Made by a program: the position numbers and the translations under genes. The notes under the pieces were generated by a model. The model was not told where the DNA came from and searched no databases. It saw only the letters and a program-made list of their open reading frames with translations. Of a stretch of 64,000 nucleotides of DNA, positions 26,552 through 35,534 are shown in pieces. The stretch covers positions 310,001-374,000 of the forward strand of contig NC_023035.1 of the NCBI RefSeq assembly GCF_000507245.1, read 5' to 3'. The stretch is from Salinispira pacifica (GTDB lineage Bacteria; Spirochaetota; Spirochaetia; DSM-27196; Salinispiraceae). Every line of letters starts with the position of its first letter. Positions within the stretch are counted from its first letter, which is position 1.

Positions 26552-28537
26552 TCAACTGCTCCTCTGATTCCCTGCAGCGTTTTCGAACCACTCCACATAG
26601 GGTTCAAGCATGGACAGCCCCGATTTCCAGAAATCGGGGGTTTCAATATCAAATCCGGCCATGCGGCAGAGATCAACGGCGGACATGGTACCGGTGTTCC
26701 GCAGAAGATTTCTATACGTTTCCGGAAATTCCCCGGGATTTTCCCTGAATTGCGAATACAGCCCCAGGGCGAACAGCTGACCGAAGGCATAGGGATAGTT
26801 ATAGAACGCCAGGTCAGTGCTGTAATAGTGTCCCTTAACCGCCCACATGTAAGGATGCCGGAGGGAATCATCCACAGCATCACCGTAGGTTTCCCGCTGA
26901 GCATCCAGCATCAGCTCATTGAGTTCATGGGGGCTGAGCTCGCCGTTCTGCCTGGCCTGAAAGAGAGAACGTTCAAACCGGAATCTGCTGAGAATGTCCA
27001 CAATCACCTGAGTGTTCTCCATGAGAAGGCCTTCCACCAGGGCCAGTTTGCCGTCGCCCCGGGCCTGCTCGATGGCTGAGTGGTACACGATGGTTTCGCA
27101 GAAGGTGGATGCCGTCTCCGCCAGGGTCATGGGGTAATCCCGGTTGATGAAATCCAGACCTTCCAGCTGAGCGCTGTGATAGGCATGTCCCAGCTCATGA
27201 GCCAGCGTGGACACGGCCGAGAAGGAACCGTCGAAGTTGGCAAGAATTCGTGCTTCATCATGGAGGGGGAAATCGGTCATGTATGCCCCTCCCACCTTTC
27301 CGCTTCTTGGCTGTGCATCGATCCAGCGGTTTTTGAATGCATTCCGGGCAAATTCCCCCAGATCCGGAGAAAAAGAATTGAACCGATCAACGATGAATTC
27401 TTCGGCTTCCCGGTAGCTGAACTCTTCCGTCTGTTCTCCCACCGGTGCGAAAAGATCATAAAAGGCGAGAGTTTTCTGCCCCAGGCAGGAGGCCTTCCGC
27501 TTCAGATAGCGGCGGAACATGGGCAGTGCGTCCTCCATGGCCTGTATCAGGGAATCCAGGGTTTTGCGGCTGATTCGTGAAGACCGGAGGGAAGGATCCA
27601 GCATGTCTGGATAGTTCCGGCGGTTGTAAAGGCTGATACTGTTGCCTTTTACGCCGTTCAATGCAGCTGCAAAGGCGGTTTCATGCCGCTTCCAGAGGGA
27701 CAGCTCAAGATGATAGGCCTTTTCCCTCACCTGCCTGGAAGGGGAAAATGCCAGATTTCGCAGTTCCACCACGGTCTTAGTTTCACCGGTAACATCATTC
27801 CAGCGGCAGTTCATTTCCGAGGACATGGAACTCTGAAGCCTGCCCCAGGCATCTCCGGCAGAACGCTGAAGGTCGCTTGCCAGATCCTCCAGTTCGGGGC
27901 TCATCTGATGCTCCAGACCTTCGAGCTCTCTCTGAAGGAAGTACTCAAGGCGCTGAATAATGCTTTCAGCCGGAAGTTGTGCAAGGAATTTTTTCAGACC
28001 GCTGCTGTCCGGAGTCAGGGATAGATTGCGGAGTATATCCCGGAAAATCAGGCGAAACCGTGTTGAGTAGCCGCTCAGGGGCATGCTCTGTTCTTCCAGA
28101 CGGTTGATCTCCCGTATCCAGGCTGAATCCGAGGTGGCTATTGTATAATTGCAGTAGGCATAGCTGAACTGTTCGTCCAGGAGTCCTGCAATTCTGTCCA
28201 CTTTTTGAAGATAGGTCTCCAGCCAGCTGACCACGGAAGAGTTGCTCTGTGTTCCGGTCTCTTCGGCCAGCTGTTCTCCCTTCCGGAGAATATCCGGTAT
28301 TTCCCCGATGAGCTGTCCGGTTTCTTCCCGCTGTGCGGGGATGCTCTTGCTGATCTCGGAAAAATCCCAACGGGGAAGGGATCCGTTCTGTGAACCCCGT
28401 TCTGATGACCCCTGTTCTGATGGATCCGGGAGATCCGGTGAGACCTCTCCCGAAGCAGTTCCCCGGCTGCCGCTCTCATTTGCTGCGGCCCGGATCAGCC
28501 GGTCTTTACCCCAGCCAGTGCGCGCTGTCATCCACAT
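26552..28537 (-). CDS. pepF: M3-family oligoendopeptidase (PepF type)
   Basis: Cytosolic zinc metallopeptidase that degrades short peptides. About 661 aa from ATG 28537, which has GAGGAG 10 nt upstream; ATG 28531 is an alternative, and the frame is open to 28609. The zinc motif is in STLAHELGHAYHSAQLE (HExxH), with the third ligand Glu in MTLAETASTFCETI. The N-terminal helical domain shows NRLEEQSMPLSGYSTRFR. The first 50 residues are Ser/Gly/Glu-rich and look disordered. The gene start lies within the end of ndk (32-bp overlap) and its end touches gpsA. Confidence 0.9.
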   Translation of the reverse strand: MWMTARTGWGKDRLIRAAANESGSRGTASGEVSPDLPDPSEQGSSERGSQNGSLPRWDFSEISKSIPAQREETGQLIGEIPDILRKGEQLAEETGTQSNSSVVSWLETYLQKVDRIAGLLDEQFSYAYCNYTIATSDSAWIREINRLEEQSMPLSGYSTRFRLIFRDILRNLSLTPDSSGLKKFLAQLPAESIIQRLEYFLQRELEGLEHQMSPELEDLASDLQRSAGDAWGRLQSSMSSEMNCRWNDVTGETKTVVELRNLAFSPSRQVREKAYHLELSLWKRHETAFAAALNGVKGNSISLYNRRNYPDMLDPSLRSSRISRKTLDSLIQAMEDALPMFRRYLKRKASCLGQKTLAFYDLFAPVGEQTEEFSYREAEEFIVDRFNSFSPDLGEFARNAFKNRWIDAQPRSGKVGGAYMTDFPLHDEARILANFDGSFSAVSTLAHELGHAYHSAQLEGLDFINRDYPMTLAETASTFCETIVYHSAIEQARGDGKLALVEGLLMENTQVIVDILSRFRFERSLFQARQNGELSPHELNELMLDAQRETYGDAVDDSLRHPYMWAVKGHYYSTDLAFYNYPYAFGQLFALGLYSQFRENPGEFPETYRNLLRNTGTMSAVDLCRMAGFDIETPDFWKSGLSMLEPYVEWFENAAGNQRSS

Positions 28538-28958
28538 ATTCCAGAATCTCCTCAGGTTTAAAAAACAGTTTGATTTCACGCTCAGCGCTTTCCACACTGT
28601 CAGATGCATGAATAATATTCATCCGGGTGACAGACGCATAATCTCCCCGGATAGTTCCCGGAGCCGCTTCATCGACGTTGGTGGCTCCGCACAAAAGACG
28701 CAGGTGGGCAATTGCATTCTCGCCCTCCAGCACCATGGCAATTACCGGGCCGCTGGTCATGTAGGCAATCAAGCCGGGGAAAAAGGGTTTCCCCTCATGT
28801 TCCGAATAATGACGCCGGCATAGTTCCTCGCTTATTCGCATGATCTTCATCGCAGTTACATGGAAGCCTTTTTTTTCAATCCTGCTGATAATTTCACCGG
28901 AGATGCGCCGCTGTAAAACCCCCGGCTTGAGCATGGAAAATGTTCGTTCATGTGCCAT
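28506..28958 (-). CDS. ndk: Nucleoside diphosphate kinase
   Basis: Transfers the gamma phosphate between nucleoside triphosphates and diphosphates through a phospho-histidine. 150 aa from ATG 28958 (AAGGAG upstream; the frame is open to 28985). RTFSMLKPGVLQRR is the N-terminal nucleotide-binding strand. The active His is in MNIIHASDSVESAEREI. GVGA-type substrate residues are present in the loop PVIAMVLEGENAI. The C-terminus (EEILEYVDDSAHWLG) is a few residues longer than the E. coli enzyme. First gene of an ndk-pepF-gpsA run, divergent from a secreted protease. Confidence 0.95.
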   Translation of the reverse strand: MAHERTFSMLKPGVLQRRISGEIISRIEKKGFHVTAMKIMRISEELCRRHYSEHEGKPFFPGLIAYMTSGPVIAMVLEGENAIAHLRLLCGATNVDEAAPGTIRGDYASVTRMNIIHASDSVESAEREIKLFFKPEEILEYVDDSAHWLG

Positions 28959-28968
28959 GGAAAACTCC

Positions 28969-28998
28969 TTGTAGTATACTGTCAATATACACTATAAC
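28969..28998 (+). promoter_or_regulatory. Candidate promoter of the secreted protease gene
   Basis: TTGTAG at 28969-28974, an 18-bp spacer and TATAAC at 28993-28998, in the 70-bp divergent gap between ndk and the protease. The same stretch contains the near-palindrome GTATActgtcaaTATAC, and TATACT boxes exist on both strands, so the two promoters share this DNA. Confidence 0.4.
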
Positions 28999-29028
28999 AT
29001 GAAATGCAGATCGGTTCGGAGGTGAACC

Positions 29029-30546
29029 TTGAAATTCAAAAATCGCCGGCACCCGGGTATCCAACAGCCGAAGGTCCTGCTGGTTGTATTGCTTCAGCTC
29101 ATTTCTCTTCATATTCTCAGCGCTGCACCGGGAAATCTCCGGCTGGTGCACGGGTTTCCGGTGCAGAATGCTCTGAACTTTCAGGGGGACGTGCCTGTGT
29201 CCAGGGAGTTTGCGATTCATATCCATCCGGATGTTTTCTCAGCCCGTATCACCTTACGAGAATCCAGAGCGGATCTGGATCTGTATTTATATAATTCATC
29301 CGGCGATCTTGTGAGCTATGCGGAGGAAAGCAGTTTCAATGAGAGCATATACCTGGACCGCCTGACCGCACCATCCCTGGAAAACGGTGAATACCGGATC
29401 GAGGTGCTGTATCAGCTGCCCAGGCAGCCCGTCATCGACGGCAGGCCGGTGGAAGAAATCCCGTTCCAGCTTGAGCTGGATCTGATTCGCAGAGGGGACC
29501 CTGTGCCTCTGGAGACCGGAGTGAGCACCATGGGCAGGCTGCGCCAGGATCGGGGCATGATCGAATACTTCCTCATTGACCTCCCGCCGTCGGCAGACAC
29601 CCTCCGTGTTGATATTTTCGGCGCACCTGCGGATATTGATTTTGCCCTGAATCCCGGAGAAGGATTTACCGATCCCTATACGGCCCTTTATCCTGCTGAC
29701 AGCCACCTTGCTTCAGAGAGCCTGACCATATCTACCGGGCACGTATCACAGCGCCGCTTCTTCCTGATGGTATACACCAGAATGTTTGAAGAACAGGACA
29801 TCGGGTATTCCATACGGGTATCTGCAGATGATTCTCCGCCCCCGGAAGCCCTGGAGTACCCCGAGCTGCCCCGGGAGCTCAACGGGCTGGAGCGGGCGGT
29901 CGCCGCCACGGTGGAACTGGCAGGTCAAACCGGCGGGGGATCCGGCTGTGTTATCAGTCCCGACGGATTTATTCTCAGCAATTACCATGTGATTCTCGAC
30001 CAGTCAGGCCAGCCGGCCCCTCATATGACCGTGGGGCTTACTCTGGACCAGCGATCTCCGGCCAGGGAACTTTTTACCGCAGAAGTGGTCCGCTGGGACG
30101 CGGAGAAGGATCTGGCGCTGCTGAAAGTGATAAGCGGTCGCTACGGACAGGCATTGCCTGAAGATTTTCGTCTGAATCATTTTTCCCTGGGAGAACCCCG
30201 GGATCTGAAACTTTCGGAGAGTCTGCACTTTCTGGGCTACCCTGCCGTTGGCGGTCTGGGAAGCAAGGTTACCATCAGCTATACACGGGGAACCGTCTCA
30301 GGATTTGAGCAGAGGGGAGAAGGGTTATATATAAAAAGCGACGGGGAGATCAACTACGGAAATTCCGGGGGAGCAGCGATGGATCGGGATTTCCGGCTTA
30401 TGGGAATTCCCACCCAGATTAATCCCGATGCCGGGGGAAAACTTGCGTACATTCACGCCGTGAGCATGGTTCCTGAAAGCTGGCTGGAATTGGCCGGTAC
30501 AATTGCCGGGAAGGACTCTCCGGGGACTGCACCGGCCGCTGACTGA
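29029..30546 (+). CDS. Secreted trypsin-like serine protease (S1 family, HtrA-like core)
   Basis: 505 aa, TTG start at 29029 behind GGAGGTGAACC. A signal peptide with a hydrophobic core VLLVVLLQLISLHI ends near SAAPG. Residues about 35-275 contain two beta-sandwich segments of the bacterial pre-peptidase kind (ARITLRESRADLDLYLYNS; TLRVDIFGAPADIDFAL). The protease domain follows: His in SNYHVILD, Asp in DAEKDLALLK and Ser in INYGNSGGAAMD, so the catalytic triad is complete. There is no PDZ domain, unlike DegP. It would act in the periplasm or outside. The promoter region is shared with divergent ndk. A 17-bp tandem repeat follows the gene. Confidence 0.88.
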   Translation: MKFKNRRHPGIQQPKVLLVVLLQLISLHILSAAPGNLRLVHGFPVQNALNFQGDVPVSREFAIHIHPDVFSARITLRESRADLDLYLYNSSGDLVSYAEESSFNESIYLDRLTAPSLENGEYRIEVLYQLPRQPVIDGRPVEEIPFQLELDLIRRGDPVPLETGVSTMGRLRQDRGMIEYFLIDLPPSADTLRVDIFGAPADIDFALNPGEGFTDPYTALYPADSHLASESLTISTGHVSQRRFFLMVYTRMFEEQDIGYSIRVSADDSPPPEALEYPELPRELNGLERAVAATVELAGQTGGGSGCVISPDGFILSNYHVILDQSGQPAPHMTVGLTLDQRSPARELFTAEVVRWDAEKDLALLKVISGRYGQALPEDFRLNHFSLGEPRDLKLSESLHFLGYPAVGGLGSKVTISYTRGTVSGFEQRGEGLYIKSDGEINYGNSGGAAMDRDFRLMGIPTQINPDAGGKLAYIHAVSMVPESWLELAGTIAGKDSPGTAPAAD

Positions 30547-30640
30547 GGATGACTGAACAGCAAGCTCTCGGTCAGTCAGCACGCTGATATTGCAGCCCGG
30601 CCATTACAGCAGCCTGCAAAATAGCGCAGACTGCCGACAA

Positions 30641-30708
30641 AAGTCCGATCGGGAGGAAAGTCCGATCAGGAGTGAAGCCCGATCAGGAGTAAAGCTCGAT
30701 CGGAAGTA
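30641..30708 (+). repeat. 17-bp tandem repeat, four copies
   Basis: Four 17-bp units of the form AAGnnCGATCnGGAGnn begin at 30641, 30658, 30675 and 30692, and a weaker fifth follows. It lies in the 177-bp gap between two convergent genes. No terminator is evident there. Unit-to-unit divergence suggests an old minisatellite. Confidence 0.85.
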
Positions 30709-30723
30709 AAATGCATCAGGAGA

Positions 30724-31167
30724 TCAGCCGTTTCCCTTGCACTTCATGAGAGCGTCATTCGTTTCCCGGAAGCGCTGAACAACCAGAGGCAGAATTCCCA
30801 AGGCCACTTCAGGGTGGGATTTAAGAATGGCCTGGAAGCTCCATGAGGACAGAAGAAGACATTCAGTTTCCTTCACGGCGATGACGTCTGCAGTTCTGGG
30901 CGCACCGTCCAGTACGGAAAACTCCCCGATAACCTCACCGCTGCCGTGGGTTGCCACATCCAGATGCTCGCCGCTTTCGGTGGTCTTCTGAACCTTCACC
31001 GATCCGCTCTGAATGATAAAAAGCCCGACACCGCTGGTGCCCTGTTCGACCAGCGCATCCCCCGGTGAAAAACTCCGTTTGGTACAGGCCTTGTAAATGG
31101 TTTTCAGATAGCGGGCTTCCAGATTCTGGAAGAGGCTCACCTGTTCAAGCACTTTGTAGTCATTCAT
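30724..31167 (-). CDS. Cyclic nucleotide-binding domain protein
   Basis: 147 aa from ATG 31167 (GAGGAGAATCAG upstream; frame open to 31242). One cNMP-binding domain: SPGDALVEQGTSGVGLFII, then GSGEVIGEFSVLDGAPRTADV, the phosphate-binding cassette with its conserved Glu and Arg (GEFSVLDGAPRTA). No helix-turn-helix follows, so it is a single-domain receptor, not a CRP-type regulator. It lies 52 bp downstream of a class III cyclase on the same strand. I infer that it reads the cyclase product and relays it by protein contact. Confidence 0.88.
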   Translation of the reverse strand: MNDYKVLEQVSLFQNLEARYLKTIYKACTKRSFSPGDALVEQGTSGVGLFIIQSGSVKVQKTTESGEHLDVATHGSGEVIGEFSVLDGAPRTADVIAVKETECLLLSSWSFQAILKSHPEVALGILPLVVQRFRETNDALMKCKGNG

Positions 31168-31219
31168 CTGATTCTCCTCGAACCGAAATACCGTTTCAAA
31201 TTGACTCTCTCCAGTATAA

Positions 31220-34200
31220 TTAGCTCTTGATGCCCTGTCCATCTGGATTTTCGTTCCCCATGGGGTACTCTTCCAGGGACTCGTAGATTTCCTGAAAGAA
31301 ACGGGTTCTTTTCAGGTTTTTCAGGCCCGAGTCCGGCACCAGCTGTTCCTCTTCAAGACGGCATAATTCCCCCAGATCCTGGGAGCAGCCCTGCTCCTCT
31401 CCTGCATGAAGCAGAGTTGAAAAGTAGAGGCAGCTGATTCGATCCCTCCGTCTCAGGGAAGGAAAGCTTCCGCACATTCCCATGGCATCGCTGATGAAAA
31501 ATGCAGCGCCTTCACGGTCATCCCGGGCGGCGTGTATTTCACCCAGCAGAACCAGAAGGGTGAACAGCTCATGGTAGGTGCTGTGCCTCTGGGCCAGGAG
31601 CAGTCCCGATCTGGCTTCCTCTTCGGCCTCGCTGAGTCTTCCCAGGATCAGGAGGACCTCAGCTCTCAGGCAGGCATTGCTGATACGGTCGAATATATTG
31701 GGACTCTGGCTGCTGCGGAAGGAGCTTTGTTCCATAACCGTATCGATTTCAGGGTTTTCCGGATTCAGATGCCAGAGATACACCGCCTTGTAGCTGTATG
31801 CCGCAACCCGGTTTACGCTGTCCCGCTGGGCGGAGGCGATCATCTCGTCGCAGATTGCCCCCAGCTGATCCCACTTCCCGCTGAGGAATGAAAGTACGGG
31901 TACGGTGGGTTTCAGCATATCGTCACCCACCGAGCCGCTGTGGAAGGGTGAGGCCTCAATAAGCTCCAGGGCGTATAGATAGCGGCCGCGGTACATGGAA
32001 AGCTGAACCTCCGACTGGATCTGATAAATCCGGTGCTCGGCTTGCGCCAACTCTCCCAAAAGTGCTTCTGCATTCTCCCAGTTTCCCCGTTTGGATTCAC
32101 TTTGAATCATCAGGCTGAGCACCGCCGCCTGGGCATGATGCCTGCTGTTGGCAACCAGTCCTCTGTGGAGATGAAATTCCCGGTCATCGCAGCGGCGGTA
32201 ATACTGAAGGGACCGGCTCCCGCAAAATATCCCCTTTTCAAAGCGGTGGGATCTGATGTTGTAGGCGGTGAGAATATGCAAGGCAACGGCTCCGTAGAGC
32301 CAGGTCTTTTCGTCGATGGAAATTCCCAGCATCTCTTTCACAATGCTGTCGGCCTGGGTGACGAAACCGTTGTTGAAGAGTATCCGCGCCCGCATAAAGA
32401 GAATATCCAGCCGGAATTCCGGGGCCTTGCCGATCTCCTTCTCCATGATCTCCAGGTATGGAACAAATTCCATGTTGTAGGCTCTGGTTCTGCTGTCGGC
32501 AGCATGCTCAACCGCCATCCTGATCTCCCTGCTGTGTACCAGATGATGCAGAAGGCGCACCGGATGAGGATGGTCCTGTTCCCTCATAATATCCGCAACA
32601 ATCCGGTGAAGGATCCGCTTGTTATAATTGAGAATGGAATTGTACAGAGCCCGTTTGATCAGGTCGTGCCTGAAATAATATATGCCCCGATCCTCTTCAA
32701 GAAGATCCTCGCTGATATAAAACTCAAGGGCTCCGGGGACTATTGCCGGATCTCCCGACGTAAGACGCTGCACGGTTTCAGCATCGATGGTGCTGAAAAA
32801 ATGGGAAAACACCGATAATTTGATGATGAGATCCCGGATATCCGGGTTGTAGCCCTCGATCCGGCTGAGAAAAAGGTTCTGAATGCTGTCGGGAATGCCT
32901 TCGTCGGTGACGGTGTTCCTCCCCTCCTTCCCAAGCCGTTCAACATGACCTGCGTAGCTCCGCAAATAGAGCGGGTTGCCCTTGCTCTGATTGAGCAGCA
33001 GTTCTCTCAGCTGAGGGTTGTCCGGGGTGCCGAGAATATCCAGAAGTTTCGCCCCCTCCTCCTGAGTGAGGGGCGGAATTTCACGGTGCTGCAGCCCGGG
33101 AATAATCTCATCGGTTTCCGCCCGTGGCTCCCGTTCGCAGAGAATTACCATGGGGGAGTTGGTTCGCTGCTTGAAGAAGAATTTCAGGAAATCCATGCTT
33201 TTTCGGTCCATGCTGTCGGAATTATCTATGAACATGATAACCCGGGAGTCCCGGCCCATGCTCTGAAGCAATTCGTTCAGCAGGCCGTTAAGTATCTCAA
33301 AGGCCTGATCCCGGAGGGTGATACCGCTTCGGTCCCGATAGAACCGGGCGAAACGGGAGGCTGCAGGTCTGTCGCCGATATTCACCTTATCCGGAGAGTT
33401 GCAGAGCTGTTTGGTAATTTCCGCTTCATCCATGCCGGGGTGTACCCGGAAATAATTGGCGATGAAGTCCACGATCACAATATATGGTTGACGGCGGAAT
33501 TTCCGCGCCCGACTGAACAGCAGTTCCACCGGAGACGTGCTTTGCTCCTCGATTGCCTTGATGCACTGGTGAACCAGCTCGGTTTTTCCTATGCCCGGTT
33601 CGCCGGTGAGCAGAAAGCCCTGGAAGTTTCCTGCAGGGGGCAGAAAGTACTGACGCTGGATTTCTCCCAGCAGATGTTCCCTCCCTACAAATTCTTCCCG
33701 GCGGACGATCGCCTGTTTCCCGTGGCTCACCGGATAAAGAGTGAGGGGCTCTTTCACACCCTTCACCCTGACCCGCCGGGCAGGGCCCAGCTCCATATCT
33801 CTGCTGCAGAGCTGTGCGCTGTCTTCGCTGATCAACAGCTCTCCGGAGGCGGCGGCTTCCTGAATTCTTGATGCTACATTCATGGTGCTGCCGGTAACTA
33901 CATCGAATTCCCCCCGGGTTCCGGTGGTAATCAGGCCGCTGTGCACGCCGATGCGCATCTTCAGACCCAGATCTTCTCCCGAGGGGCCGCTGATGGAGGG
34001 GAGCTCCCTGAGAAGCTCTATTCCGCAGTAAACGGCCCGTTCAGCATCATCCTCATGAATGGTGGGTACGCCGAACACCGCCACCATCGCATCGCCGATG
34101 TATTTCTCCACACTTCCTTCGTGGGCGCGGACAATATCTTCAAAGCGGCCGAATACTGCAGAAAGCAGCTCGTCGGCTTCTTCGGGATCCATGTCCCGGG

Positions 34201-34294
34201 TGAGTTCTGTTGAGTTTTCCAGATCGGCGAAGAGCACGGTTACCCGCCGCCGCTCCCCTTTTCGTAGATGGGCCGACTGCCCTGATTCCCGGAT
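31220..34294 (-). CDS. Class III adenylate/guanylate cyclase fused to an AAA-type ATPase and helical repeats
   Basis: About 1024 aa. N-terminal cyclase domain: RRRVTVLFADLENSTELT with the first metal Asp, EKYIGDAMVAVFG with the second, and TGSTMNVASRIQ (transition-state Asn/Arg). Next a P-loop NTPase of the STAND kind: GEPGIGKTELVHQ, Walker B VIMFIDNSDSMD. The C-terminal 500 residues are helical repeats of TPR type. Cytosolic. The first canonical start is GTG 34237, but that cuts off the first cyclase strand. The homologous frame continues upstream to a stop at 34366 without ATG, GTG or TTG. An ATC at 34294 lies 9 nt after GGAGG, so I give that start with caution. The cNMP receptor gene follows. 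Confidence 0.87.
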   Translation of the reverse strand: MRESGQSAHLRKGERRRVTVLFADLENSTELTRDMDPEEADELLSAVFGRFEDIVRAHEGSVEKYIGDAMVAVFGVPTIHEDDAERAVYCGIELLRELPSISGPSGEDLGLKMRIGVHSGLITTGTRGEFDVVTGSTMNVASRIQEAAASGELLISEDSAQLCSRDMELGPARRVRVKGVKEPLTLYPVSHGKQAIVRREEFVGREHLLGEIQRQYFLPPAGNFQGFLLTGEPGIGKTELVHQCIKAIEEQSTSPVELLFSRARKFRRQPYIVIVDFIANYFRVHPGMDEAEITKQLCNSPDKVNIGDRPAASRFARFYRDRSGITLRDQAFEILNGLLNELLQSMGRDSRVIMFIDNSDSMDRKSMDFLKFFFKQRTNSPMVILCEREPRAETDEIIPGLQHREIPPLTQEEGAKLLDILGTPDNPQLRELLLNQSKGNPLYLRSYAGHVERLGKEGRNTVTDEGIPDSIQNLFLSRIEGYNPDIRDLIIKLSVFSHFFSTIDAETVQRLTSGDPAIVPGALEFYISEDLLEEDRGIYYFRHDLIKRALYNSILNYNKRILHRIVADIMREQDHPHPVRLLHHLVHSREIRMAVEHAADSRTRAYNMEFVPYLEIMEKEIGKAPEFRLDILFMRARILFNNGFVTQADSIVKEMLGISIDEKTWLYGAVALHILTAYNIRSHRFEKGIFCGSRSLQYYRRCDDREFHLHRGLVANSRHHAQAAVLSLMIQSESKRGNWENAEALLGELAQAEHRIYQIQSEVQLSMYRGRYLYALELIEASPFHSGSVGDDMLKPTVPVLSFLSGKWDQLGAICDEMIASAQRDSVNRVAAYSYKAVYLWHLNPENPEIDTVMEQSSFRSSQSPNIFDRISNACLRAEVLLILGRLSEAEEEARSGLLLAQRHSTYHELFTLLVLLGEIHAARDDREGAAFFISDAMGMCGSFPSLRRRDRISCLYFSTLLHAGEEQGCSQDLGELCRLEEEQLVPDSGLKNLKRTRFFQEIYESLEEYPMGNENPDGQGIKS

Positions 34295-34299
34295 GGCTG

Positions 34300-34887
34300 C
34301 TATCCTCCGAAGTTCTGCTTCAGTTCCCGCCGAACGTTGTCGATCACCTGCTGGTACTGACCGTCAAGGTGTTCAAGGTTTGCCTGAAGGGCTTTGTTGA
34401 ATTCCGGATCCATTTCCGGACGGATGGACATGCGCTGACCTGTCTGACGTGCCATCTGTTCTTCCTTTTGCTTGAGATGGTCCGCAAAACGTTCCTTCAG
34501 CGCATCCAGAAGACGCTCTTTATCCTGGAGATAATTCTGATAAAACTCTCTCAACTGTTCAGGCACCCCTTCCATGGCTTTATTGCCCGGAAACAGAAAC
34601 TTCAGGGCGCCAGCAATAATACTGATATCATCCAGGCTCTGGTCGGTGGAGGGGAGGGTGATGCGGGCAAGCACCGAATCCATAAGACCCGAAAGCACTT
34701 CCTTCCGCTCATCTTTTCCGAATTGCTTCAGCTCCTTCTCCACTTCATCCTCATTGCCTTTCTCCAGTTCAGCCATGAGACGCATGCCTGCCTCCCGGTG
34801 CTCCCGGGCTTTCAGAGAGCTGCTGTCCGCCTTAATATCTTCCGTACGCTCCAGAGCCAGTTCCAACGCACTTTTTATGTATCCCAT
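34300..34887 (-). CDS. Helical protein of unknown function, 195 aa
   Basis: Charged, almost fully helical protein with no signal peptide, membrane segment or recognised motif. It has a coiled-coil-like end (DALKERFADHLKQKEEQMARQ). Start ATG 34887 follows GGAGGGAAAAAT. It overlaps the folate cyclo-ligase by 13 bp and its stop codon lies inside the GGAGG-ATC signal of the downstream cyclase gene, so the three genes are probably co-translated. The tight link suggests it works with the cyclase/ATPase, but this is inference from position only. Confidence 0.7.
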   Translation of the reverse strand: MGYIKSALELALERTEDIKADSSSLKAREHREAGMRLMAELEKGNEDEVEKELKQFGKDERKEVLSGLMDSVLARITLPSTDQSLDDISIIAGALKFLFPGNKAMEGVPEQLREFYQNYLQDKERLLDALKERFADHLKQKEEQMARQTGQRMSIRPEMDPEFNKALQANLEHLDGQYQQVIDNVRRELKQNFGG

Positions 34888-35534
34888 ATTTTTCCCTCCT
34901 GTAAGCTGATAACTTTGTGAACCCGCTGATCCCCGGGCTCCAGCGGAAGTGAACTGCGAATTTGACAGGTAAAACAGAGAGCCGCGCTGAAAATATCCCG
35001 GTGACTTTCCAGAAACTGGTCGTAAAAACCGCCTCCCCGGCCCAGCCTGTCTCCCCCTGTTGTGAAACCAAGTCCCGGTACAATGACAAGGCTGTCCTGC
35101 TGCCGGTAATCAGGGGCAGCTTCCAGCCTCCGTGAGTCCTCAATCCGGGGCACGGGTATATTATACGCATCGAGCTCCAGTTCATCCATGCTCATGGTAA
35201 TCCATTCATGGAAACCGAGGACTTTCCCTCCCAGAGTCCGGGGGGGGTGGAGAGGATGTTCCGGACTCTCAACCCGTGGAAGAAATATCCTTTTTCCCTC
35301 CCGTGAGGCCTGTTTCAGCAAGGGCAGAATGGGAACCTCTTCCTTCATGGGAACATAGGCCAGAATGAAGCGGGCATTTTTCCATTCATCCAGGCTGCGA
35401 AGCTGTGAAGTTATGGCTGCGGCTTCCCCATTCCGCCGTTCCCTGGAAAGATTGTCCAGCTCTTTGCGGATCTCCCTGCGCAGAAGCTTTTTTTTCCTTT
35501 TTACATCACCTGCTTCCCCGGCCCCATTATCCAT
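34875..35534 (-). CDS. 5-formyltetrahydrofolate cyclo-ligase
   Basis: Converts 5-formyl-THF to 5,10-methenyl-THF with ATP (MTHFS/YgfA family). 219 aa from ATG 35534, preferred because AGGAG lies 7 nt upstream and it overlaps the trmH stop (ATGGATAA). The N-terminus is basic (VKRKKKLLRREIRKEL, the family's K-x-x-x-R substrate region). The ATP-binding signature is VIVPGLGFTTGGDRLGRGGG followed by FYDQFLE. It is the middle gene of trmH, cyclo-ligase and the 195-aa gene. Confidence 0.92.
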   Translation of the reverse strand: MDNGAGEAGDVKRKKKLLRREIRKELDNLSRERRNGEAAAITSQLRSLDEWKNARFILAYVPMKEEVPILPLLKQASREGKRIFLPRVESPEHPLHPPRTLGGKVLGFHEWITMSMDELELDAYNIPVPRIEDSRRLEAAPDYRQQDSLVIVPGLGFTTGGDRLGRGGGFYDQFLESHRDIFSAALCFTCQIRSSLPLEPGDQRVHKVISLQEGKIWDT

